Part shown: one piece after another, positions 1 through 8,102 of the stretch
Layout of the letters: each line of letters opens with the position of its first letter
Numbering within the stretch: the stretch's first letter is position 1
IMG/VR virus record: IMGVR_UViG_3300020051_000028
Span: 1-44,503 of that record
From: a virus
Strand: one strand, 5' to 3'
DNA length: 44,503 bases
Made by a program: the position numbers and the translations under genes
Notes under the pieces: generated by a model
Database searches by the model: none
Told to the model about the DNA's origin: nothing
The model's input: only the letters and a program-made list of their open reading frames with translations

Positions 1-10
1 AGTCTACCAT
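1..10 (-). CDS. Start of a gene running off the left edge (partial)
   Basis: On the minus strand an ATG at position 10 follows the stop of the next gene by 7 bases, in line with the tight spacing of this operon. Only three codons lie in the window, so nothing can be said about the product. No Shine-Dalgarno sequence is visible before it. Confidence 0.25.
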
Positions 11-17
11 GGTTTTT

Positions 18-464
18 TTAGATTGTCAATAGCTCTTTCATCCAATCGTCGATTTCGTTTCCAAAATCTTGGTATCCGAATTTCTTTGCCAATCTTTTGA
101 CTTCATCCACCAATTTCTTCCTATCATAAGATGAGATGCCTTTGGCATTTGACTCAATCGATTTGTAAGGAACTCCTCTCAAAAAGCCATAAGCTAATTG
201 TGCTGCTCTCGCAGCATTTCTTACTTCATAGGTTCTATGAGATCTTAGTTTCCAGAAATCAGAAGAATTTTTATCAAACTCCTGATAATCCCCCAACCAT
301 TTTCCATCCACAGAATAATATCCGTTGAAACGAATCTTCTGTTTGGATTTTATTTTGTTCTCTTCGAATCTTATAAATTTAGCTTCTTGAGCCAATTCCT
401 TTATTCTTACCTTCATTCCACGTAGGAATGCTCCATCTTTTGCGCCTGTTCTGGCAGACGCCAC
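18..464 (-). CDS. Hypothetical basic protein with an uncertain start
   Basis: I do not recognise this protein of about 148 residues. It is basic and helical-looking, with no membrane segment or known motif. The listed start is a GTG at 464. A better placed ATG at 479, five bases after a TAAATA box, is in the same frame but is separated from the body by an amber codon at 465-467 after four residues (MQNA). Another possible start is the internal ATG at 416. It is the last complete member of a minus-strand group of small late genes, directly after the vWA protein gene. Possible explanations are a GTG start, stop readthrough or a point mutation. Confidence 0.6.
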   Translation of the reverse strand: MASARTGAKDGAFLRGMKVRIKELAQEAKFIRFEENKIKSKQKIRFNGYYSVDGKWLGDYQEFDKNSSDFWKLRSHRTYEVRNAARAAQLAYGFLRGVPYKSIESNAKGISSYDRKKLVDEVKRLAKKFGYQDFGNEIDDWMKELLTI

Positions 465-483
465 CTATGCGTTTTGCATAAAA

Positions 484-1131
484 TTATTTAGTTTCATTTA
501 GAATCTTTTTATCTTCGTCTGAGAAAGAAACAGCAGCCATGTATTGTTCTGGTGTCACAGCACATCTCATTGTAGCCATTTTTCCCCCGACCAAACTAAA
601 ACTCTTTAGAGAATTTTTGGTATTATATACAGATGTATTGGCCGCGTTGAATCCCCAACTCTTAGCCTCATTTACAGAATTTAAATCGGCACCTAAGAAT
701 TGAAATTGCCATTTCCAAACATTGGTGTGTTCATCAATCAATTTCTTAATGGATTCCCTCGTGAATTCTTTTGAAGCGTTCTCCCATCCATCGGTCTGAA
801 CAAGCATGATTACCTTAGCTGGTCTTAAGGCTTCCGGCATTTTCGCCAATTTCTCTCCAACTGAAACAATGGTCTTACCAATCGCATCCAGTAGAGCGGT
901 TCCACCTCTCGGATTCACTTTCAGTTTTTCGTCAACCTTTTGAATATCTGTAAAATCCTCAACAAGGTCATATTCTGTATCAAAAGCTGCGACTGTAAAT
1001 GTGCATTGGCCGGGGACTGCTTTGTTTTCTTTCACGATTGATTCATATCCGCCAACAACGTCACTCCAACAAGAGGACATACTTCCGCTGCGATCAATCA
1101 CCATACTAATGTGTGTGTAGTCATTATTCAT
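484..1131 (-). CDS. von Willebrand factor A (vWA) domain protein
   Basis: This 215-residue protein is almost entirely one vWA domain. The metal-ion-dependent adhesion site is complete: DRSGS at residues 13-17 near the N-terminus, a Thr at 78 in GGTAL, and an Asp at 114 in QTDGWEN. Such domains bind a divalent metal and mediate protein-protein contact; the partner here is unknown. There is no signal peptide, so it should act in the cytoplasm or the virion. Its stop codon lies inside the TAAATA box that precedes the next gene. The 127-residue unknown gene lies just upstream with 7 bases between them, so the two are probably co-expressed. Confidence 0.85.
   Translation of the reverse strand: MNNDYTHISMVIDRSGSMSSCWSDVVGGYESIVKENKAVPGQCTFTVAAFDTEYDLVEDFTDIQKVDEKLKVNPRGGTALLDAIGKTIVSVGEKLAKMPEALRPAKVIMLVQTDGWENASKEFTRESIKKLIDEHTNVWKWQFQFLGADLNSVNEAKSWGFNAANTSVYNTKNSLKSFSLVGGKMATMRCAVTPEQYMAAVSFSDEDKKILNETK
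485..491 (-). promoter_or_regulatory. Late-promoter-like box CTAAATA
   Basis: Five bases before an ATG at 479, which opens a frame stopped by amber after four residues. The box contains the stop codon of the vWA gene. Confidence 0.55.
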
Positions 1132-1138
1132 ATCACCA

Positions 1139-1522
1139 TTACTTTAACAGATTTTTCTTTGGTGTCAACTCCCATTCCAAAACTTCTTCTAAGGAGGCAC
1201 CACCATTATACCATTGCGCAATGTAATCCATTGTTCCATCATCATTTTTGTGAATGATACAGAACCCCTCATAATCCAATTTCACATCTTCCAAAACTTC
1301 GTAAATATCCTCACCGATAAATTTATATTTATTGCACCCGATATCGTAACACGTCTCATTAAATGCTTCAACAAAATCATCAAAATCATTCAGATTTTTT
1401 TGATATTCCTCCACACAACCCAATTCCTCCACCAATTCTCCTATGATGGCATCCATTGTAGTATATCCGTTAATATGGTCGATTTTCTTCAATCGGCCCT
1501 TTCTGGTCTCCATTTCACTCAT
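1139..1522 (-). CDS. Hypothetical acidic protein
   Basis: This 127-residue acidic protein is not recognised. It has no visible catalytic motif, coiled coil or membrane segment. It lies directly upstream of the vWA gene and probably shares its transcript. Unlike its neighbours it has no TAAATA box before its ATG, so it may depend on another promoter or on readthrough from the gene at 1546-1932. A second in-frame ATG three codons in is an alternative start. Confidence 0.7.
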   Translation of the reverse strand: MSEMETRKGRLKKIDHINGYTTMDAIIGELVEELGCVEEYQKNLNDFDDFVEAFNETCYDIGCNKYKFIGEDIYEVLEDVKLDYEGFCIIHKNDDGTMDYIAQWYNGGASLEEVLEWELTPKKNLLK

Positions 1523-1545
1523 ACGATTGAGTGTATTCTAGTGTT

Positions 1546-1932
1546 TTAAGAAGTCAACCCCTCAATCCTTTGCAGAAATCTGCGCAAATAATGAAAAGCC
1601 CTTTCGCCTTTATGGATAGTTTCCATAGAATTATCCACTTTCGATTTCACAATCCATCCATTTTTTGTATCCTGAACATCAATTAAACCTTTTTTATACG
1701 CATCTTTAAGGGCTTGTCTGACAACCTTCTCATCACCATGACCCGAACCTTCATTGATCAATTCTTCCAAATAATTAAAAATATCATTACTTTGTTCGTA
1801 AATTAATTTAGAATAATCATTAAGAGCGAATTTATCTGAAACTATCGATTTTTCTAAAAGTTCTCTAGAAAACATTCCATCGTCCGGAGTTTCATACATC
1901 TCAGTGTAAATTTGTGACAAATCTTTTCTCAT
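1546..1932 (-). CDS. Hypothetical late protein with leader-like N-terminus
   Basis: An unrecognised protein of 128 residues. I place the start at the ATG at 1932 rather than an earlier one at 1965, because a TTAAATA box lies five bases before it and the longer form would overlap the upstream gene. The first residues (MRKDLSQIYTE) form a short amphipathic leader ending in a hydrophobic-x-Glu pattern, similar to several other small proteins here. The C-terminal half has a conserved-looking stretch (GWIVKSK, then AFHYLRRFLQRI) suggesting a small winged-helix or similar fold, but I cannot assign a family. Confidence 0.7.
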   Translation of the reverse strand: MRKDLSQIYTEMYETPDDGMFSRELLEKSIVSDKFALNDYSKLIYEQSNDIFNYLEELINEGSGHGDEKVVRQALKDAYKKGLIDVQDTKNGWIVKSKVDNSMETIHKGERAFHYLRRFLQRIEGLTS

Positions 1933-1936
1933 AAAA

Positions 1937-2278
1937 TTATTTAATTTGTTTTTTAAGTTTTCCAAGAACCATGACGGCGGTTCTGTCTGTAATTTTCGAA
2001 TTGTCTAGATCTTGTAAAAGTCGATCAATCATTTGAAAAACTCTTTTTTTATCAATAGCACCATTTTCCTCTTGTTCATAAGGATTTTGCCCACTTGCTT
2101 GTGATTGATTGAAAAGACTACCCTGTTCAATTCCTATTTTTGAACTAGCACTTGATAAGGTGTTTTTTGTATCTTGTGGTGCCTGTGTGCCGCCTTTCAA
2201 TGGTGGTCTATTCATAGCCATTCCTCCCCAAGATTCATTGAAAATATTCTCATAAGCATCAAATAATCCTTTGTCCAT
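1937..2278 (-). CDS. Hypothetical late protein, possible head-internal protein
   Basis: A 113-residue protein that I do not recognise. It has a leader-like N-terminus (MDKGLFDAYENIFNE), a low-complexity middle rich in Gln, Ser, Gly and Asn, and a basic helical C-terminus. A TTAAATA box lies five bases before the ATG. Its stop codon is part of the box that precedes the next gene. The leader resembles T4 capsid-targeting sequences removed by the prohead protease, so packaging in the head is possible; this is inference. Confidence 0.7.
   Translation of the reverse strand: MDKGLFDAYENIFNESWGGMAMNRPPLKGGTQAPQDTKNTLSSASSKIGIEQGSLFNQSQASGQNPYEQEENGAIDKKRVFQMIDRLLQDLDNSKITDRTAVMVLGKLKKQIK
1938..1944 (-). 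promoter_or_regulatory. Late-promoter-like box TTAAATA
   Basis: Five bases before the ATG at 1932 and overlapping the stop codon of the upstream gene. It decides the start choice for that gene. Confidence 0.6.
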
Positions 2279-2283
2279 AATAC

Positions 2284-2290
2284 TATTTAA
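2284..2290 (-). promoter_or_regulatory. Late-promoter-like box TTAAATA
   Basis: Five bases before the ATG at 2278, in the spacer between the divergent late genes and nrdJ. Confidence 0.65.
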
Positions 2291-2388
2291 TCACGTATTT
2301 ATCTCATCGGTATGAAAATATTTGACGGACAAATTGGGAATTTTGAACGATAAATAATCGAACGAACGATGTTGACTTTGGGGGGAGA

Positions 2389-4743
2389 ATGGGTTATTAT
2401 CAAAGCAAAGTTTACAAAAAATACGAACAAATTATGAGTCTACAAGCATTATCAGATTACACTATTATTAGCAGATACTCACGCTACAAAAAAGATAAAA
2501 AAAGAAGAGAAACTTGGTCAGAAATGACAGATCGGGTTTTTGAAATGCACTCGAAAAAATATGAAAAATATTTAGAGAATCCAGAATTGGTGGAATATTT
2601 TGAATTTGCCAAGGATTTTGTAAAGAAAAAAAGAGTGTTGGGATCTCAACGAGCTTTGCAATTCGGCGGAGAGCCTATTTTTAAACATGAGGCGAAGATG
2701 TATAACTGTTCATTTGGATACATTGACAGGGTCTCGGCGTTTTCTGAATGTATGTATCTTCTCCTTTGTGGATGCGGTGTTGGATTTTCTGTTCAGAAGA
2801 AACATGTGGATAAATTACCAAACATAAAAAGATATTTGGAAAGAGATGATAAAACCTATATAGTCCAAGACTCTATTGAAGGATGGGCTGATGCCGTAGG
2901 TGTCCTTGTGGATTCTTATTATCAAAGTTCTACAAAATTTGGAGAATACCACGGATCTAATGTAATTTTCGATTTTTCAAATATAAGACCAGAGGGGGCA
3001 TTAATAGCTGGTCAATTCAAAGCTCCGGGTCCAGAGGGTCTTAAAATTTCCCTAGAAAAAATTAGAAGCATTTTCATTTCGAGAGAAAATGCAGATGAGA
3101 TTGAATTTTATCTTCGACCAATTGATTGTTATGACATTATTATGCACGCTTCTGATGCGGTTTTGTCTGGTGGTGTTAGACGTTCTGCTACGATTTGTCT
3201 ATTCTCTAAAGATGATCCCGAAATGATGAATGCTAAAACCGGGGACTGGTTTATCAAAAACCCCCAACGTGGGAGATCGAATAATTCTGTTCTCTTATTA
3301 AAAGATGAGATAGGTAGAGAAGAATTTTCTAAAATCATGAAATCAACGAGGGAATTTGGAGAACCCGGATTCGTATTCTCAGATTCGGAAGATATCGGAT
3401 TTAATCCTTGTGTCGAAATTGGATTATATCCACAAACAGAAGACGGTAGATCGGGATGGCAGTTCTGCAATCTTACAGAAATCAATGGAAAATATTGTGA
3501 CAGTGAGGAGAAGTTTTATGAGGCATGTAAAGCATCCGCTATTTTAGGAACTCTTCAAGCTGGTTATACAAACTTCAAATACGTCTCTAATGAAACGAGG
3601 GAGATTACAGAAAGAGAAGCATTATTAGGATGCTCCGTTACAGGTGTGATGGACAATCCTGATATCCTATTATCGCCAGAAATCCAAAAACGTGGTGCTG
3701 AAATTGTCAAAGAAATAAACAAAATAGTTTCGAAACTCATAGGTATCAATCAAGCTGCCAGAACCACCGCTATTAAGCCTGCTGGGTCTACCAGTTGCGT
3801 TCTAGCGAGTTCTTCTGGTATTCACCCACACCACTTCAAGAAATATATTAGAAGAGTTCAGGCCAATCGTTCAGAATTCCCTCTTCAACATTTCCAAAAA
3901 ATAAATCCTTTGGCTGTTGAAAAATCTGTGTGGAGTGCAAATGGAACAGATTATGTAATTTCTTTCCTTTGCGAGGTTCCAAAAAACGCTATAACAAAAA
4001 ATAAAATGAGTGCGGTGGACCTTCTCGAAAAAGTTAAACTCACTCAACAAAACTGGGTGGAGTCAGGAACCAATGTTGAATTGTGTTCATTGCCATACAT
4101 TAGACACAATGTATCCAACACAATCACAGTGAAGGAGAGTGAATGGGAAGATGTTGAAAATTTCATTTATGATAATAGATTTTGGTTCGCTGGGATTTCT
4201 CTCCTTCCCGCTTCTGGAGATTTGGATTATCCACAAGCACCTTTTACATCCGTATTGGATGCTAAGGAACTAATTGAAGAATATGGTGATGGTGCAGTTA
4301 TGGCTAGTGGATTAATTGTGGATGGTCTTGCAGCTTTTAATAATAATTTGTGGTCCGCTTGTGATTCTTTAAATGGTATTGGAGAAATAGTTCTTCCGAT
4401 GGAAGAACCAATTGAACCGACAATACCTTCAAAAAACAAAACAAAGTCCGACCTAGAAAAGGTGTTGAACTATTATACGGATCTGGAATTGTATGAATCC
4501 AATTTTAAAAAATTAGAATGGTTGAGAAGATCAAAACAATTTGCGAATAGATATTTCGATGGAAATATTAGGAAAATGTGTCACTGTTTAAAACATGCAT
4601 ACACTTTCAAACAGTGGATAGATTTGAAAAGAGAATATGTCGAAATTGATTGGTCTGAAGCCATTGAAGAAGATGAAACATATATTAATGCCGACACTTT
4701 GGGCGCACAAGCTTGCGCAGGCGGGCAATGCCAACTTATATGA
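2389..4743 (+). CDS. nrdJ: Adenosylcobalamin-dependent (class II) ribonucleoside-triphosphate reductase
   Basis: The 784-residue enzyme reduces ribonucleotides to deoxyribonucleotides for phage DNA synthesis using a B12-derived radical. Visible signatures match the monomeric Lactobacillus-type family: NPCVEI with the radical Cys at 341 and Glu at 343, the active-site Cys pair candidates at 107 and 360, the block TTAIKPAGSTSCVLASSSGI, and a C-terminal redox pair CAGGQC at 776-781. The length is slightly above the 739 residues of the L. leichmannii enzyme, and the gene looks intact. It opens a plus-strand operon facing away from the left-hand late genes; its TGA overlaps the next ATG (ATGA). 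A G-rich stretch lies almost directly before the start, closer than a normal Shine-Dalgarno site. Confidence 0.95.
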   Translation: MGYYQSKVYKKYEQIMSLQALSDYTIISRYSRYKKDKKRRETWSEMTDRVFEMHSKKYEKYLENPELVEYFEFAKDFVKKKRVLGSQRALQFGGEPIFKHEAKMYNCSFGYIDRVSAFSECMYLLLCGCGVGFSVQKKHVDKLPNIKRYLERDDKTYIVQDSIEGWADAVGVLVDSYYQSSTKFGEYHGSNVIFDFSNIRPEGALIAGQFKAPGPEGLKISLEKIRSIFISRENADEIEFYLRPIDCYDIIMHASDAVLSGGVRRSATICLFSKDDPEMMNAKTGDWFIKNPQRGRSNNSVLLLKDEIGREEFSKIMKSTREFGEPGFVFSDSEDIGFNPCVEIGLYPQTEDGRSGWQFCNLTEINGKYCDSEEKFYEACKASAILGTLQAGYTNFKYVSNETREITEREALLGCSVTGVMDNPDILLSPEIQKRGAEIVKEINKIVSKLIGINQAARTTAIKPAGSTSCVLASSSGIHPHHFKKYIRRVQANRSEFPLQHFQKINPLAVEKSVWSANGTDYVISFLCEVPKNAITKNKMSAVDLLEKVKLTQQNWVESGTNVELCSLPYIRHNVSNTITVKESEWEDVENFIYDNRFWFAGISLLPASGDLDYPQAPFTSVLDAKELIEEYGDGAVMASGLIVDGLAAFNNNLWSACDSLNGIGEIVLPMEEPIEPTIPSKNKTKSDLEKVLNYYTDLELYESNFKKLEWLRRSKQFANRYFDGNIRKMCHCLKHAYTFKQWIDLKREYVEIDWSEAIEEDETYINADTLGAQACAGGQCQLI

Positions 4744-4937
4744 TCACACATTGCATATGTTATAATATTTCAATTAAAGACATAGTGGATAATAATATGT
4801 CTTTAGATAACATATGCAATAAGTGTAGGATGTGTAACCCTTATATAGAGGAATCTAAAAAAACAGGTATATCAAAATTCCCAATTGACTATTTTAAAAA
4901 TTATGTTAAACTTAAAAAAGATGAACTGGACAACTAG
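4740..4937 (+). CDS. Small Bfd-like [2Fe-2S] protein
   Basis: I start this at the ATG overlapping the nrdJ stop (ATGA), giving 65 residues. It has C5-x-C7 near the N-terminus and a C26-x2-C29-x2-C32 cluster. The CxC plus CxxC layout and length resemble bacterioferritin-associated ferredoxin (Bfd), which holds a [2Fe-2S] cluster, although the spacing between the two Cys pairs is shorter. The position directly after a class II ribonucleotide reductase suggests a redox role, perhaps electron supply to the reductase, but that is inference. A small zinc-binding domain is the main alternative. It ends with TAG and overlaps the protease gene by 17 bases. Confidence 0.6.
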   Translation: MITHCICYNISIKDIVDNNMSLDNICNKCRMCNPYIEESKKTGISKFPIDYFKNYVKLKKDELDN

Positions 4938-5574
4938 AAAACATCGCCTAGCTGATGACGAAGAAGATGAGAAGGATTCTAAGACCATCACAGGGTTTCC
5001 TTTATTCATAAATTCACAGGAACCACAACAACCTTCCTGCGGGATCAGGGTTGTTGAAAATAAATTGTTTTTTTATGGTGAAATAGATGAACAGTCGTGC
5101 TTGGAGTTGAATAGAATACTAATAGAATTAGACGCCAAATTACAAAATCTAAAAAACACGCTCGGGGATGAATATTCTCCAGTAATACATTTGCATATAA
5201 ATACCCCCGGTGGTGAAATATATGCGGCGTTTTCTACTGTCGACACTATTTTGAATCTAAAATCAGATGTCTATACATATGCAGATGGTTTGGTGGCATC
5301 GGCTGGAACATTGATTTCTTCAGTTGGTAAAAAAAGGTTTTGCGGCAAACATGCTCATATGCTTATACATCAACTATCCAGTGAAATATATGGAACCTTT
5401 CAAGATCTTCAAGCTGGTATGGATTCCTGCACCCAACTTATGAAAATTTTAAAAGATTTTTATAAGAAAAACACGAAGATACCGATGAAAAAATTGGATG
5501 AATTGATGACAAAGGACATTTATCTTACTTCAGAGGAATGTCTTAATTACAACATTGTAGATGAAATAAAATGA
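4921..5574 (+). CDS. clpP: ClpP-like serine protease subunit
   Basis: A 217-residue ClpP-family protein, counted from the ATG at 4921 that gives a short overlap with the gene before. The Ser-His-Asp triad is visible: Ser127 in GLVASAG, His150 in MLIHQ, and Asp199 in TKDIYLT. The first 40 residues are acidic and longer than in bacterial ClpP. ClpP forms barrel-shaped proteases that work with Clp ATPases; no Clp ATPase gene is in this window, so it may use the host unfoldase, or act as a virion maturation protease as some phage ClpP-like proteins do. It lies in the plus-strand operon after nrdJ and overlaps the next gene by ATGA. Confidence 0.9.
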   Translation: MNWTTRKHRLADDEEDEKDSKTITGFPLFINSQEPQQPSCGIRVVENKLFFYGEIDEQSCLELNRILIELDAKLQNLKNTLGDEYSPVIHLHINTPGGEIYAAFSTVDTILNLKSDVYTYADGLVASAGTLISSVGKKRFCGKHAHMLIHQLSSEIYGTFQDLQAGMDSCTQLMKILKDFYKKNTKIPMKKLDELMTKDIYLTSEECLNYNIVDEIK

Positions 5575-5744
5575 TAACCAAGGAATTAAGGGAATATTTG
5601 AAAGATGAAGGGTGGACTATCGAATGCGAAACTCCCTTGGAAGTTCATCACGAAGACGGCTCCTCTGCAACGGGCTTAGGGGCATCTATAGTTGTAGACT
5701 ATTATAGAAAGGAAATGGATTACATTTCTCGTTTCTTGGATTAA
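5571..5744 (+). CDS. 57-residue hypothetical protein
   Basis: A short open frame whose ATG overlaps the ClpP stop (ATGA), as for the other genes of this operon, and whose TAA shares the four bases TTAA with the stop of the convergent spike gene. The product begins MITKELREYLKDEGW and is acidic with a helix then mixed strands. I do not recognise it. Support comes from the coupling at its 5' end and the absence of any gap before the convergent gene. Confidence 0.6.
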   Translation: MITKELREYLKDEGWTIECETPLEVHHEDGSSATGLGASIVVDYYRKEMDYISRFLD

Positions 5745-7321
5745 TCACCCTGCGGGTCTTTATGTTCGTGGTTTTGTGCCAATGCTTGTGAAATATTGGT
5801 ATGATTATTAATTTGCTCGTTTTGAGCAAAATCGCGAACACCCTTATTCGATTTTGTCAATCTCATCGGAATACCATGATGGTGGTGACTATGTGGATAA
5901 CATTGTATAAGATTATCTGCGGAACTTGCGAAAACTGGATAAGATGCACCATCCAAACTCACATAACCAATCACCAAAGGTTGACCATCTGTGGCGAATT
6001 TTCCAAATAACACAGTGTCTTCCGTTTTGTGAACTTCTAGTGGGGCGGTTATATGTTGCACATACATCTCCCCCTCTACACTCAATCCACCCCCAACAAT
6101 GAGATTACCTTTCACACCTAAAGCACTTTCAACATATACTTGTCGATTTGTTCTCAATATGATTGATTTGATTGATTGCAATTCGACAAATGATTCTGAG
6201 GCAATTTGAACCCCGTGGGAAGCATTTAAATTGATTTGTTTGAAACCTCCTCGCATTGTAGCTCCCCCGATTTCGAAAGATCCGGTTGTTTTTAACTGCA
6301 CTCCACCCGACCCTACGACTCTGGAATATCTATTCGATACTATTTTATCATCATTACCACATGGGTATGACGATGAATTATCCACTTCCTCAATATGCGG
6401 AGCGTAGTCATGGTTTTTATAGGTTCCTGTATCAGATACCAATATCTCCAATGGTTGACTTCTCCCATGTTCATCTATTCGTATGCTCGGGTAATCATTG
6501 AAGACAGCACCGATTTGCTCAATTTTATGCCTTTTTGTGAATCCTATATCATCTCCACCATCCCCCATAGATTGTTCAATCGGTGATAATGATTCTTGTA
6601 TTTTTAAAATTTCATCAGATATATTTGTGGAATTTTTATTCCAATTACCCTGTTCAGTTGCAGCACTTACATTTGGACCAAATTCTAGAACTCCGGGAGC
6701 GGAAGATCCACCACTCCCAGCAGATTTTTGGATATCTGATACAGTAATTTCTCGTTCGTCGGCACCTGCCGTATTTCCACGATCAATAACTTTAGTGTAA
6801 TATAGAACATCATCCTGATCACTGCGTCTTATTTGAGATCCGCTATAACCATTAAAAGAATTCTCCACAGTAAAAACCTTGCTACCTATAACTGGGTTAT
6901 TTGCTCTAGAGCCTGTTGCTTTGGTTTGATTACCATTTGGGTATCCTTCACCACCCCGTTGTATTTTGAATTCAGAATTGGCTTTTGCCACAGGGGAGAA
7001 TATGTCTCTCCAAGATTTGAAGGCATCCAATTGACTTTGGGATAAAAATCCTTTCAGATGATAAAAATTCTCTCCAGTTCTTACTGTATGGTTTTTCGCG
7101 TATAATGCGGTTTTATCACCCCCCACAGTTTCAAACAAATCATGAACAATATTTGTCTGTTTATTGTTCGTCGCCAATTCGGAGGTTACGATATTGGTGA
7201 GATTGATATTACTACCCGATCTATGAGAAAGTTTAATTTTTTCATATTCTGTAGTATTATCTATATCTATAGATCCACCACGTTGATTTATAATCGCTCT
7301 GTTCCTATAAATTTTTGACAT
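5741..7321 (-). CDS. Baseplate central spike protein, beta-structured, with His-rich tip
   Basis: This 526-residue protein lies directly downstream of the OB-fold gp5-like gene. Its C-terminal third has regular short beta repeats (GVQIASES, FVELQSIKS, VYVESALGV, VGGGLSVEG), as expected for a trimeric beta-helix or beta-prism spike. Near the end is PHSHHHHGIP; clustered His in HxH arrangement bind iron in phage spike and fibre tips. The N-terminal half is Gly/Ser/Asn-rich and unassigned. I infer that it carries the spike function of the C-terminal part of T4 gp5, split into a separate gene. No lysozyme domain is seen. A TTAAATA box lies six bases before the ATG. Confidence 0.65.
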   Translation of the reverse strand: MSKIYRNRAIINQRGGSIDIDNTTEYEKIKLSHRSGSNINLTNIVTSELATNNKQTNIVHDLFETVGGDKTALYAKNHTVRTGENFYHLKGFLSQSQLDAFKSWRDIFSPVAKANSEFKIQRGGEGYPNGNQTKATGSRANNPVIGSKVFTVENSFNGYSGSQIRRSDQDDVLYYTKVIDRGNTAGADEREITVSDIQKSAGSGGSSAPGVLEFGPNVSAATEQGNWNKNSTNISDEILKIQESLSPIEQSMGDGGDDIGFTKRHKIEQIGAVFNDYPSIRIDEHGRSQPLEILVSDTGTYKNHDYAPHIEEVDNSSSYPCGNDDKIVSNRYSRVVGSGGVQLKTTGSFEIGGATMRGGFKQINLNASHGVQIASESFVELQSIKSIILRTNRQVYVESALGVKGNLIVGGGLSVEGEMYVQHITAPLEVHKTEDTVLFGKFATDGQPLVIGYVSLDGASYPVFASSADNLIQCYPHSHHHHGIPMRLTKSNKGVRDFAQNEQINNHTNISQALAQNHEHKDPQGD

Positions 7322-7327
7322 TTAAAA

Positions 7328-7334
7328 TATTTAA
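7328..7334 (-). promoter_or_regulatory. Late-promoter-like box TTAAATA
   Basis: Six bases before the spike gene ATG at 7321. Confidence 0.6.
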
Positions 7335-7338
7335 TGTG

Positions 7339-8085
7339 TTAATTATCAAAATCAATTGGGTAATCATAACCCATCTGTTCTTGATTGTCGGAATTGGTCA
7401 TAGGAAGCATTTCTCTTTGTGATTTTCCACAAATGCCGAAATATACAGGGAAATTTAAATCTCCTTCATAGTGAAACACCCAAACCTTTGAACCCACTTC
7501 GGGTATTCCAAAAAAACCTTTGGATTTATTGACGTGTTTGGATGGTGCATATGAAAACGCATATGGATTGCATTTGACACTATAATTTGTCAATGGATTC
7601 GAAAATGCATCCCCCAATCGTGTTCCCATATTTTCGTATAAAAATGCAGGAGAATATGATCCAATTTCCAATGTCGGTGGAATGTCATCATTCAATCGAA
7701 ATCCATCCTCATAATTTCCGTCTGTGATAGTTGCTATTTCACCATCTTTATAATACCTAAAATTCCCACTTTCTCCAAATATTGGAGAGCATTGTTCTGC
7801 CCAAGGGATATTTTTTGAGATTTCTTCAAAAATCTTAGTATCTACCCAATCACCATTGGTGTCTTTTTGATTCCATTCGGTGAATACATTATTACCAATC
7901 GAATTGAGATTGATATTGTCATAATCATCAAACCAAGAATCGAATGGTTGATTTGTCAATTCTGGTATATAAACCTTTACCCTATTAAGTTTAAGGGGAT
8001 CATTATTTTTCACAACGATCCCCTTGTAGGGCATATTATCCACCCTTTTATATTCTAAACCAGAGCCAGAGCCTCTTACAAACAT
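7339..8085 (-). CDS. 5: gp5-like baseplate hub protein, OB-fold domain
   Basis: A 248-residue homologue of the N-terminal OB-fold domain of T4 gp5, which sits at the centre of the baseplate under the tail tube. The typical elements are YKGIVVKNNDPLKLNRVKVY near the start and IPEVGSKVWVFHYEGDLNFP followed by VYFGICG near the end. T4 gp5 also has a lysozyme domain and a C-terminal beta-helix; here neither is present, so the lytic activity must lie elsewhere and the beta-helix is probably the following gene. A TTAAATA box lies seven bases before the ATG. Confidence 0.8.
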   Translation of the reverse strand: MFVRGSGSGLEYKRVDNMPYKGIVVKNNDPLKLNRVKVYIPELTNQPFDSWFDDYDNINLNSIGNNVFTEWNQKDTNGDWVDTKIFEEISKNIPWAEQCSPIFGESGNFRYYKDGEIATITDGNYEDGFRLNDDIPPTLEIGSYSPAFLYENMGTRLGDAFSNPLTNYSVKCNPYAFSYAPSKHVNKSKGFFGIPEVGSKVWVFHYEGDLNFPVYFGICGKSQREMLPMTNSDNQEQMGYDYPIDFDN

Positions 8086-8092
8086 GTAAGAT

Positions 8093-8099
8093 TATTTAA
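8093..8099 (-). promoter_or_regulatory. Late-promoter-like box TTAAATA
   Basis: Seven bases before the gp5-like ATG at 8085. Confidence 0.6.
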
Positions 8100-8102
8100 T
8101 AC

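Noticed and set aside
2369-2437. Short plus-strand frame starting at an ATG 20 bases before nrdJ.
   Set aside because: Only 22 codons, out of frame with nrdJ and without coding character; it could at most be an upstream leader peptide.
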